DNA from: Deltaproteobacteria bacterium
GTDB taxonomy: Bacteria > Myxococcota_A > Polyangia > Haliangiales > Haliangiaceae
Direction of reading: 5' to 3'
Assembly: GCA_021413675.1 (NCBI GenBank)
Contig: JAIOQA010000218.1
Span: forward strand, 1 to 64,000
Length of the DNA stretch: 64,000 bases
Position numbers and translations under genes: made by a program. Shown here piece by piece: positions 17,208 to 25,118 of this stretch; position 1 is the stretch's first letter, and each line of letters begins with the position of its first letter. The notes below the pieces were generated by a model. It did not search any database and was not told where the DNA came from. It saw only the letters and a program-made list of their open reading frames with translations.

Positions 17208-18317
17208 GCGCCGAGTATCGCACCGGGGAGGGCGCGCGGTTCGGCGCCAGGCCCGAGCGCGAGCACCGCGCGGGGCCAGCGGTAGCTGCCCGCGACCCGG
17301 CGCTCGACCCGGATCGCGCCGATCACGTAGCGGCAGGCTCACGCACTGGCCGAGCATGCCGAAGCGGAAGGGGCGCGCCGCTTCACCGCGCACCGCGCGC
17401 ACGACGTTGTCGGCGGCGTGGGCCGCCATCGGCATCGCGCTGGCGCACGCCATGCGCAGGAACGGCAGGCCGGGCGGGCGCGCCGCGGCGTCGCCGATCG
17501 CCCAGACGGCGACGCTGGCATCCGGGCCTTCGCCGCCGGGCACCGCGAGGGTCGCGTCGACCACGACCCGGCCGTCGTCATCGAGCGGGAGATCGCTCGC
17601 GCACGGGAAGCGTCCGGTGAAGCCCGCGGCCCAGATCGCGACGTCCGCGGGCAGCGCGCCCGCGGTGGTCGTGACGTGCGCCGGCGTGATGTCCGAGACC
17701 CGGACGCTGGTACGGACGGTGACGCCGAGGTCCTCGAGGACGTGCCGGGCGTAGGCGCGCGCCTCCTCGGACAGGCTCGGCGCGAACTGGCCGGTCGCCA
17801 GCGTCACCGCGAGCCGCGGGTACGCCTCGGCGAGCTCGCTCGCGGTCTCGATCGCGGTGAGGCCGCCGCCGATCACGACGACCGGCGCGCGATCGGGCAA
17901 GGCCGCGATCCGCGCGCGCAGCGCCAGGGCGGCGTCGAGGCTCGCGAGGCCACCGGCGTAGGCGGCCGCGCCGGGCACGTCGAGGGCGACCCGGCTGCCC
18001 AGCGCGAGCACCAGCTGATCGAACGGGACGTGCTCGCGCGCGCCCTCGCGATCGATCTCGACCGTGCGCGCGGCGCGATCGATGCGCACGACCCGCGCGC
18101 GGACCCGCGCGATCCGCCGGCGCAACAGCTGGGCCAGGGGATAGGCCTTCCAGCGGCGGCCCGCGATCACCTCGTGGAGCCGGACCCGGTGGACGAGATC
18201 GTCGCGGTCGCTGATCAGCGTGACGGCGGCGTCGCGCCCGAGGCGCCCGGCGATGCGATTCGCGGCGAGCGCCCCGGCGTAGCCGCCTCCGAGGATGACG
18301 ATGCGTGGGGTGGTCAT
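17204..18317 (-). CDS. FAD/NAD(P) oxidoreductase (NDH-2-like), internally deleted and frameshifted
   Basis: An NADH dehydrogenase-like flavoprotein: FAD motif ILGGGYAGALAANRI near residue 8, NAD motif VVIGGGLTAIETASELAE near 155 and an AVWAIGDAAA segment near 285. After GMLGQCVSL (about residue 327) the family continues for some 35 residues before the conserved CRY..GAIR.ERR.AGSYRWP end. Here that end directly follows but in another frame: it reads CRYVIGAIRVERRVAGSYRW from about 17334 down to a TGA at 17204-17206. An internal deletion at about 17335 therefore removed the middle piece and shifted the frame. The displaced frame has no stop and runs straight into the sigma gene. The enzyme probably cannot fold normally at its C-terminus. 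Confidence 0.82.
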
Positions 18318-18325
18318 GCCCGGGA

Positions 18326-18352
18326 GACGAGACAGCCCGCCGGGGCGTGACA
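18326..18352 (-). promoter_or_regulatory. ECF41-type promoter of the oxidoreductase-sigma pair
   Basis: On the minus strand TGTCACG (18346-18352) is followed after exactly 16 bases by CGTC (18326-18329). The reported ECF41 consensus is TGTCACA-N16-CGTC, and the gene it precedes sits in an operon with an ECF41 sigma factor. The -10 element lies only 8 bases before ATG 18317, so the transcript would have almost no leader. Confidence 0.65.
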
Positions 18353-18447
18353 TGAGGCGCCGCGAATCCTGATGGGCGTCGCAACCGCCGGGATTCATTC
18401 GAGGGCACATCGCCGTCACATCGCCCGCGAGCGGGTGCCGTCACCGC

Positions 18448-19617
18448 ATGCGTTCCTATCGAGCCGGGATGAGTAGCGGTGGTGGCGTGGCGGCAGGGCG
18501 CGCGGCTGGCGTGCCCGGCAAGCGCACCCTGACGGAGGGCTTGATGCCCCGGGCGTCGATCGCGCTGGCGCCCGCCGCGGCGGAAGCCGAGGCCGACGCG
18601 GCCGCGCACCGGATCGTGCTCGGCGAGCCAGCGACGATCGTGCAGCGCATGCCGGCGACGATCGCGCGGATGCCCGACGAGGAGATGGCAAAGGATGCGG
18701 TCGGCGCGAACGCGACGATGCCCGACGACGGCTACCACCCCGATCACTGGGATCGTCGGTATCAGGTGCGCGATGCCGCGGTCGATCAGCTCGACCACGC
18801 GATGTACGCGACCGGGCGCAACGCGGTCGAGCGCGGCGCGGCCCACGACCGGGGCGGCACCCGGATCGATCTCGAGACCATGCCCCTGACCGCCGAGGAG
18901 ATCGTCACGATCGCGCAGGCGCCTGGCCTCGACGAGCAGACCCTCGCGGCGCTGCACGCCAACGCGGGCGCGATCGCCGCGGCGGTGAATAGCTCGTTCC
19001 GGATCATGGGCCTCGATACGCTCGAGGCCTGCGCGACCTACCTGGCGCACGCCAGCGTCGAGGGCGCGGCGATGACCGACTACAGCGCCAACGCCGATCC
19101 ACCGAGCGTCGGCGAGTTCAAGGGGCGCGGCGCGCTGCAGGTGACGTTCCGCGAGAACTACCTGCGCGCGCTCGGGGCGCTCGATGCCCGCGCCGACCAG
19201 CTCGCGCAGCAGATCGAAGCCGAGCAGGACCCGGCGAAGCGCGCGAAGCTCGAGAGCGATCGCTTCACGCTGGTGACCACCAGCCAGAAGATCAAGGCCG
19301 ACCCGGCGGCGGCGGAGCGCGATCCGCAGACCGCGTTCCTGTTCTCGGCCGGCCACATGTACGGCAGTGGCGGCGTCGATGCGGTGCCCGCGCTCGAGGG
19401 CCAGCGGGATCCGCAGTACATGGGCGACGGCGCGAACGATCGCTGGGAGGCGGGCACCGGCAACTTCGCGACCAGCCCGCGGCTGTCCGCGGCGCAGTCG
19501 AAGATGTACACCGACGCCGGCAAGCTGAAGCAGCAGGCCCACGCGCGCGCCTACGACATCCTGCTGCCGCGCGTGGTGAAGCCGGAGGAGGCAGAGGCAG
19601 GCGAGCCCGCTTCCTGA
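18448..19617 (+). CDS. GH19/lysozyme-like putative effector with GKRTLTEGL N-terminus
   Basis: A 389-residue protein with no signal peptide. The N-terminal region has PGKRTLTEGL (about residues 23-32), a motif I associate with DUF4157-type/eCIS-linked and toxin proteins of Myxococcota. A low-complexity Ala-rich region follows, then from about residue 165 a GH19 chitinase/lysozyme-like fold: CATYLAHASVEGAAM with the candidate catalytic Glu, then FKGRGALQVTFRENY, which mirrors the family's 'Y.GRG.IQLT...NY'. It may cleave peptidoglycan or chitin. ATG 18448 lacks a good ribosome site; ATG 18469 (MSSGGGV) is an alternative. It is divergent from the sigma operon. Confidence 0.7.
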   Translation: MRSYRAGMSSGGGVAAGRAAGVPGKRTLTEGLMPRASIALAPAAAEAEADAAAHRIVLGEPATIVQRMPATIARMPDEEMAKDAVGANATMPDDGYHPDHWDRRYQVRDAAVDQLDHAMYATGRNAVERGAAHDRGGTRIDLETMPLTAEEIVTIAQAPGLDEQTLAALHANAGAIAAAVNSSFRIMGLDTLEACATYLAHASVEGAAMTDYSANADPPSVGEFKGRGALQVTFRENYLRALGALDARADQLAQQIEAEQDPAKRAKLESDRFTLVTTSQKIKADPAAAERDPQTAFLFSAGHMYGSGGVDAVPALEGQRDPQYMGDGANDRWEAGTGNFATSPRLSAAQSKMYTDAGKLKQQAHARAYDILLPRVVKPEEAEAGEPAS

Positions 19618-19709
19618 TCGCGCCCAGGTGACCGCGGCACTCGGTCTGATCGAACTGGAGGTCGCACGACCATGAATGACACGCCGCCATCGGGTCGTCC
19701 GGATCGCCC

Positions 19710-20897
19710 TCACGCGGCCAGGGTCGCGAGCACCTCACCGGACCAGCGCAGCCCTTGATCGCTCGCCCACCGCCGGATCACGTCGACGCCCGGGCCTTTG
19801 ACGCGCCCGTTGGCGAAGGCGCGCAGCTGCACGATCGTGCGCGTGCGCGGGTCGACCTCGATCGTGGCGACGGCGCGCGCGCGGCCGAAGTCGCCGGGCT
19901 GCTCGACGCGCCGGCGCAGCGACCAGATCGACGCCTGGCCGAGGCAGCAGCGCGAACGATAGGTGTAGACGCAGTGGCGCATCGCGTCGCCCTCCGCGCC
20001 CAGCGCCGCGTCGTCGCGCAGCTCGACCAGCTGCCAGCAGATCTGGCGGACCCCATCGGGCTCGCGCTCGTCGCGGCCGGCCCAGCCGGTGCTCGCCCAG
20101 GTGCAGCCGCCGGGTCGCACGCGCCCGAGCGCGTCGTGCCAGGCGCCGACCTGTCGCCACAGCGACGCGACGCTGCGCCCGGCGACCGGCGGCACCGCCG
20201 ACCACGCGCGCGCCGCCTCGAGGTAGTCGAGGATCGGGCCGACCTGATCGATCGCCGGCGCGTGGCGCGCGATCCAGGCCAGCGCGGCGCGCCAGTACGC
20301 GCCGTGCTCGAACGCGCCGCCGAGCCAGGTCGCGGACACCGCGCGCGCGAGCGCCGGGCTGCCGCCGAGACCGAGCACCTCGGCCTCGCGCAGCGCGATC
20401 GCCACCGGTACGTGTTCCGCCGTGGCGAGGAAGTGCCGCGCCATCGCGCGGGTGAGCGCGATCGGCAGCGCGAGCGCGCGCAGCGCCGTGCCGCGGGCGT
20501 GCGCGATCATCCAGCCGCGCCAGGCGTCGGCGTCGGGGCGATCGAGGAGCCAGACCTGGCCGAGGAACCGAGGCGTCGGGTAGAGCCCGAACAGATGCTG
20601 CTGCAGATCGTGGAGCACGACCCGCGGGTGGCCGCGGCGACCCGGCCAGGTCTCGGGCGCGGCGCGGTGCTCGCGCCACCAGCGCGCGAGGTGGACGAGC
20701 GCATCGACGTGGTCGAAGCACGCGCGGCGGCGGCGGATCGCAGGCGCGGCGCTCAGCAGATCGGAGCGGGTGCGGACGGTGTCGAGGAGCGCGACGAAGG
20801 CGGCGCGCGCCTCGGGCTCGGCGAAGCCGGCGAGGGCGAGGTGCAGGACGTGATCGAGCAGCCGGCGATGGTGCCGGCGAAGGGAGAGCGCAGACAT
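19710..20897 (-). CDS. PcfJ-like protein
   Basis: A 395-residue protein whose C-terminal part resembles the PcfJ domain, known from conjugative plasmid relaxosome loci: LGAEGDAMRHCVYTYRSRC with the characteristic 'M.HCV..Y', followed by SIWSLRR and a two-strand ATIEVDPRTRTIVQLRAFAN pattern. The N-terminal 250 residues are helical and Arg/Ala-rich, without recognised motifs. The start ATG 20897 (MSALSLRRHH) has GGAG about 8 bases upstream; a 20-codon extension upstream is unlikely. No conjugation genes are near, so this chromosomal PcfJ homologue has no predictable role. The 246 bases ahead of it, shared with a divergent lipoprotein gene, show no clear promoter. Confidence 0.72.
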   Translation of the reverse strand: MSALSLRRHHRRLLDHVLHLALAGFAEPEARAAFVALLDTVRTRSDLLSAAPAIRRRRACFDHVDALVHLARWWREHRAAPETWPGRRGHPRVVLHDLQQHLFGLYPTPRFLGQVWLLDRPDADAWRGWMIAHARGTALRALALPIALTRAMARHFLATAEHVPVAIALREAEVLGLGGSPALARAVSATWLGGAFEHGAYWRAALAWIARHAPAIDQVGPILDYLEAARAWSAVPPVAGRSVASLWRQVGAWHDALGRVRPGGCTWASTGWAGRDEREPDGVRQICWQLVELRDDAALGAEGDAMRHCVYTYRSRCCLGQASIWSLRRRVEQPGDFGRARAVATIEVDPRTRTIVQLRAFANGRVKGPGVDVIRRWASDQGLRWSGEVLATLAA

Positions 20898-21143
20898 GAC
20901 GAGGCTCCGCGCGGATCGCTGCGCGATCCGCGAGCAGCCGGCGCGAGGCACCGGCATGGCGAGACCGATCGCGAGCGCCTGCGGGGCAGGGCTCGCGCGA
21001 CGAGCGTCGAGGGATCGGGCGATTCCCCGACGCGATCGGTGACTCGCGCTGCTTAGCGGAACATCGACATTGCGGCGTGACGATGAAGCGCCGCCGCGCG
21101 AGGGTCAAGCCCGATCTGCGCGCCGCGTGCTAGCGTCCGCGGC

Positions 21144-21614
21144 ATGTGGCGCCTGGCGATCCTCCTCACGCTCGCGGGCTGTGGCAGCGCGAAGGCCCGC
21201 GAGCTGACCGTGGCCGACGCCTGTCAGCTCGCCAACGACGGCGCGACCGTCACCGTGAACGCGTACCTGTGGACACCGGTGATGATCGGCGAGTGCCAGG
21301 CGTCGTGCTCGGTCCTGCTCGTGCCGACTCCCGAGTACAACTCGACGACGATCACCGTCACCCTGCCGACCGGCAAGGGCGCGCTGACGATGGCGCCGAT
21401 CGCGCCGGGCCCCAACCTGAGCGAGGTCGGCGCCGGCGCGTTCCAGGTGACCGACAGCGACAACGCGCTGCGCCGCATCGGCGATCGCGTGCGCGCGACC
21501 GGCACGCTCGCGGTGAAGCGCGAGAAGCTGCAGTCGGATCCCTCGATGAAGCCCATCGAGGTCACGACCTGCGCGCTCGCGGTGACCGCGCTGCACGCCG
21601 CGCCGGAACGGTGA
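21144..21614 (+). CDS. Small lipoprotein of unknown function
   Basis: A 156-residue protein with a short signal sequence and lipobox (MWRLAILLTLAGCGS, Cys 13), hence a predicted lipoprotein. The mature part has two cysteines in ECQASCSVLLVPTPEY and a late TCALAVTALH, and a RIGDRVRATGTLAVKREKL stretch that reads like an OB-fold strand pair. I do not recognise a family. It stands alone on the plus strand, ending 7 bases from the convergent ABC transporter stop, with no shared terminator hairpin seen. Confidence 0.75.
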   Translation: MWRLAILLTLAGCGSAKARELTVADACQLANDGATVTVNAYLWTPVMIGECQASCSVLLVPTPEYNSTTITVTLPTGKGALTMAPIAPGPNLSEVGAGAFQVTDSDNALRRIGDRVRATGTLAVKREKLQSDPSMKPIEVTTCALAVTALHAAPER

Positions 21615-21621
21615 CCGCCGG

Positions 21622-23463
21622 TTAGTTTAGCTCGCCCGCGGCCAGCTGCAGACGCTGGGGGGCAGCCTCGCCGGTCGCGACCCGATCCTGCTCGGCGACC
21701 AGCTCGGCGTAGCGGCCGCCGCGCGCGAGCAGCTCCTCGTGCGTGCCGCGCTCGACGATCGCGCCCCGGTCGAGCACCACGATCAGGTTGGCCTTGCGGA
21801 TCGTCGACAGGCGATGGGCGATCACCAGGCTGGTGCGGTTGGCGAGCAGCGGCTCGAGCGCGGCCTGGATCAACAGCTCGTTGTGGCTGTCGAGGGCGCT
21901 GGTGGCCTCGTCGAGGATCAGGATGCGCGGATCCTTGAGCAGCGCCCGCGCGATCGCGATCCGCTGGCGCTCGCCGCCCGACAGCCGGTAGCCGCGATCG
22001 CCGACGATCGTCTGGTAGCCCTCGGGCAGCGCGGCGATCACGTCGTGGATCTGCGCCGAGCGCGCCGCGGCCTCGACCTCGGCCGGGGTCGCGTCGGGGC
22101 GGCCGTAGCGCAGGTTGTCGAGGATCGAGGCGTGGAACAGATACGTCTCCTGGGTCACGACCGCGAGGTGCGCGCGCAAGGACGCCAGCGTCAGCTCGCG
22201 CACGTCGTGGCCATCGACGGTCACCCGCCCGCTCGACGGATCGTAGAGCCGCGACACCAGCGCCGCGAGCGTGCTCTTGCCGGCGCCCGACGGGCCGACC
22301 AGCGCGACGCACTGGCCCGGCGCGATGTCGAGGTCGAGGTCGCGCAGGGTCGCGGTGTCGCCGTACGCGAACGCCACGTGCTCGAAGCGGATCGCGCCGC
22401 GCGCGGCGACCAGCGAGCGCGCCCCGGGCGCGTCCTTGATCGCCGGCTCGAGGTCGAGCACCGTGAAGATCCGATCGAAGTAGGCGTACGAGGTCACGAC
22501 GTCGACGTGGACGGTCGCGAGGTCCGACGCGGGCGTGTAGAGGCGCTTGAGCATCGCGACGAACGCCACGACCGTGCCGACCGCGAGGTCACCGCTGATC
22601 ACGAACCAGCCGCCGAACAGGTAGACCAGCGCCGGCCCGAGCTCCTCGAGGAACTTCATCGCCATCTGGAACCAGCGCCCGACCAGGTTGTGGCGCAGCG
22701 ACACGTCACGCAGCGCGGCGGCCTTGGTCTCGAGCCGCTGGGCCTCGTGGGCCTCGGCGCCCGAGACCTTGACCAGGAGCGCGCCCGAGACCGACAGCGT
22801 CTCGAGGAGCACGCCGGTGACCTCGGCCAGCGCGCCCTGGGCCTGGCGCTTGAGCGCCTTGCGGCGCTGCCCGACCCGGCGCGTGGGCACGATGAACACC
22901 GGCAACAAGGCGAGCGCGACCAGCGCGAGCCGCCAGTCGAGCCACAGGATCGCCGCGATCGCGGTCGACACGATCACGGCGTTCTGCAGGACCTTGACCA
23001 GGTTGTCCTGCAGCATCTGCCCCACGCCCTGCACGTCGTTGAGCACGCGCGACACGACCTCGCCCGGCTTGGCGGTCATGAAGTAGGTCAAGGACTGCTG
23101 CTGCACGTGGCGGAACACCTGCAGGCGCAGGTCGTAGACGACGTGCTCCGCGATGTACGCGGCGAGGTAGCGCACGACGACGCCGAGCAGGCCGGCGGCC
23201 AGCGGCGCGGCGATCATCCCGACGAACAGCTCGACCAGCTCCACGCGGTCGCGGGTCGGGATGGCGTCGTCGACGATCGCCTTGATGCACAGCGCCGGGA
23301 CCAGGCCGAGCAAGGCCGCGGCGATGATCGCGACGATCACCAGCATCGTGCGGCCGCGGTACGGCCGCAGGTAGCGGAAGATCCGGCGCAGCGTGGCCCG
23401 CTGGACTTCGGGCAGGTCCTTCGGGTCGATGTGCGTGCGCCGCGTGGACGGGATCGCGGTCAT
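21622..23463 (-). CDS. ABC exporter, fused permease-ATPase (MsbA-like)
   Basis: A 613-residue type IV ABC exporter half-transporter that works as a dimer in the inner membrane. Six transmembrane helices (about 45-320) include GEVVSRVLNDV, the coupling segment. The nucleotide-binding domain has Walker A GPSGAGKST, Q-loop VTQETYLF, signature LSGGERQR, Walker B ILILDEATSALD and the H-loop AHRLST. Substrate is unknown; lipid, peptide or drug export are usual. ATG 23463 overlaps the thymidylate kinase stop (ATGA), making this the last gene of the six-gene operon starting at 30027. Confidence 0.93.
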   Translation of the reverse strand: MTAIPSTRRTHIDPKDLPEVQRATLRRIFRYLRPYRGRTMLVIVAIIAAALLGLVPALCIKAIVDDAIPTRDRVELVELFVGMIAAPLAAGLLGVVVRYLAAYIAEHVVYDLRLQVFRHVQQQSLTYFMTAKPGEVVSRVLNDVQGVGQMLQDNLVKVLQNAVIVSTAIAAILWLDWRLALVALALLPVFIVPTRRVGQRRKALKRQAQGALAEVTGVLLETLSVSGALLVKVSGAEAHEAQRLETKAAALRDVSLRHNLVGRWFQMAMKFLEELGPALVYLFGGWFVISGDLAVGTVVAFVAMLKRLYTPASDLATVHVDVVTSYAYFDRIFTVLDLEPAIKDAPGARSLVAARGAIRFEHVAFAYGDTATLRDLDLDIAPGQCVALVGPSGAGKSTLAALVSRLYDPSSGRVTVDGHDVRELTLASLRAHLAVVTQETYLFHASILDNLRYGRPDATPAEVEAAARSAQIHDVIAALPEGYQTIVGDRGYRLSGGERQRIAIARALLKDPRILILDEATSALDSHNELLIQAALEPLLANRTSLVIAHRLSTIRKANLIVVLDRGAIVERGTHEELLARGGRYAELVAEQDRVATGEAAPQRLQLAAGELN

Positions 23464-25118
23464 CGCGCCGCCCAGCGCTGATCGGTGAGCAGCGCCTGGC
23501 GCCACAGCGCGAGGCTGGTCGGCGCGCGCGCGAACGCCTCGGCGACCAGCGCCCGGCCCCGCGCGGTCGCGATCTGCGCGCCGAGGCTCTTCACGACCGC
23601 CCACGGCCAGCGCGCGAGCCCGGCCTCGCGCAGGTGCCACGCCTCGGCGGTGTCGAGACCGAGCAGCGAGTCGAAGGTCTCCTCGCAGTGGTCGGCGACC
23701 CGCGCGCGCAGCGCCCACGCGCGGGTGTCGATGCTCTGGCCGAGGGTGCGCATCACGACCTTGGGCGCGCGCTCGACGTACCGCGCGCGCCACTTCCACG
23801 CGCGCTCGTCGTCGACGCCGACCAGCGACGCGAGCGCCGCGACCGGCGCGAGCTCGCGCAGCCCCTTGCGCCAGCTCCACGCGAGATCGTCGGCGATCCC
23901 GTCGACCGCCTCGCACGCGACGGTCGCGGTCGCGACATCCGCGACGTGCGCGAGCCCGCCGTGCGCGCCGAGCCACTGTTCGCGCAGCGCCCACGCCCGC
24001 GGCCCGGGGACGCCGCCGAGCGCGCGGATCACCAGCGCGAGCGGCATCGCGTCGCGCAGCGCCCAGGCGTCGGCGTCGTCGCGGCCGTGGAGGGCGGCGG
24101 CGACCTCGCGCGGGGCGACCGGCAGGAGCGCGTGCAGGAGCTCGGTGCCGTCGACGCGCAGCCCGGCGGGGCTCGCGAGCGACAGCGCGATCTGCGCCGG
24201 CGCCGCCGCGAGCAGGCCGCGCCGCAGCTGCCAGGAATCGTCGTCGTCGAGCCAGCGCAGGCCGGCGGCGACCCCGACCGGCGCGCGGGTCGCGAGCTCG
24301 CGGCGGCGCGCGGCGAACGCCTCGCCAGCGAGGCCCTCGAGCACGTAGGCGGCGAGCGCGGGCTCGCGCGGCGCGCGCCGATCGCACCAGGCCACGAGCG
24401 CGGCGCGGGCGCTCGCGAGATCGGTGGCGCGCAGCGCGGGCGGTGGCGCGGGGATCGCGAGCGCGGGCGCGGCGCGGTGCTGGCGCGCCTGATCGATCGC
24501 ATCGGCGAGGGCGTGCGCGACCGCGTGCAGCTCGGCCTCGGTGTTGTCGACGACGATCCAGCGCGCGGGCTCGCGCGCGGCGAGCGCGCGGTAGCCGTCG
24601 CGCAGCCGGAGCTGCAACGCGGTCCCGGCCAGGCCCTTGCGCGACGGCGCCTGATCGTCGGGCGCGAGCAGCTTCGACACCCGCCGCCGCGCTCGCGCGA
24701 CGTGCGGATCGACATCGACCAGCACGACCAGCTCGGGGATCAACCCGCCGGCCGCGGCCGCGACCACCGGCTCGACGTCCGCCGCCGCCATGCCGCGGCC
24801 GTACACCGCCAGCGCCTGCGCGGTGTAGACGTAGCGATCCGCGATGACGACATCGGCGCGGGCCAGCGCCGGGCGGGTCGCCTCCTCGAGCAGCTGGATC
24901 TCGCGCGTCAGGTACATCATCAGCTCGGCGCGCGGGGTCATCGCGAGGTTGCGCGCATCGCGGCCGAGCTCGCGCATCGCCTGGGTGACCCGCGACGCGA
25001 ACTTGCCGCCCTCGCGCACGTGCTCGACCGCGCGGCCGCGCTCGCGCAGGAGCGTCGCGACCAGGTTCGACAGCGTGGTCTTGCCGCCTCCGTCGATGCC
25101 CTCGAACACGACGAACAT
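23460..25118 (-). CDS. tmk: Thymidylate kinase with long helical-repeat C-terminal extension
   Basis: Residues 1-213 are a thymidylate kinase-like P-loop enzyme: FEGIDGGGKTT (P-loop), ADRYVYTAQALAVYG (DR(Y/H) motif) and VLVDVDPHVARAR, which phosphorylates dTMP to dTDP. The usual enzyme is about 210 residues; this one is 552. The extra 340 residues contain repeats of 26-27 residues, best seen at about 413-518, of the form 'AW..R......AP..V...L.G.D..R' (AWSWRKGLRELAP, AWKWRARYVERAP, AWALRARV, AWHLREAGLA). Such helical repeats resemble HEAT-like solenoids. The start overlaps the NptA stop (TGATG) and the stop overlaps the ABC exporter. The extension may bind a partner or the substrate differs from dTMP. 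Confidence 0.88.
   Translation of the reverse strand: MFVVFEGIDGGGKTTLSNLVATLLRERGRAVEHVREGGKFASRVTQAMRELGRDARNLAMTPRAELMMYLTREIQLLEEATRPALARADVVIADRYVYTAQALAVYGRGMAAADVEPVVAAAAGGLIPELVVLVDVDPHVARARRRVSKLLAPDDQAPSRKGLAGTALQLRLRDGYRALAAREPARWIVVDNTEAELHAVAHALADAIDQARQHRAAPALAIPAPPPALRATDLASARAALVAWCDRRAPREPALAAYVLEGLAGEAFAARRRELATRAPVGVAAGLRWLDDDDSWQLRRGLLAAAPAQIALSLASPAGLRVDGTELLHALLPVAPREVAAALHGRDDADAWALRDAMPLALVIRALGGVPGPRAWALREQWLGAHGGLAHVADVATATVACEAVDGIADDLAWSWRKGLRELAPVAALASLVGVDDERAWKWRARYVERAPKVVMRTLGQSIDTRAWALRARVADHCEETFDSLLGLDTAEAWHLREAGLARWPWAVVKSLGAQIATARGRALVAEAFARAPTSLALWRQALLTDQRWAAR

Noticed and set aside
19672-19758. 28-codon plus-strand frame after the GH19-like gene with GGAG ahead of ATG
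   Set aside because: It overlaps the end of the PcfJ-like gene on the other strand and has no coding character beyond the ribosome-site match.
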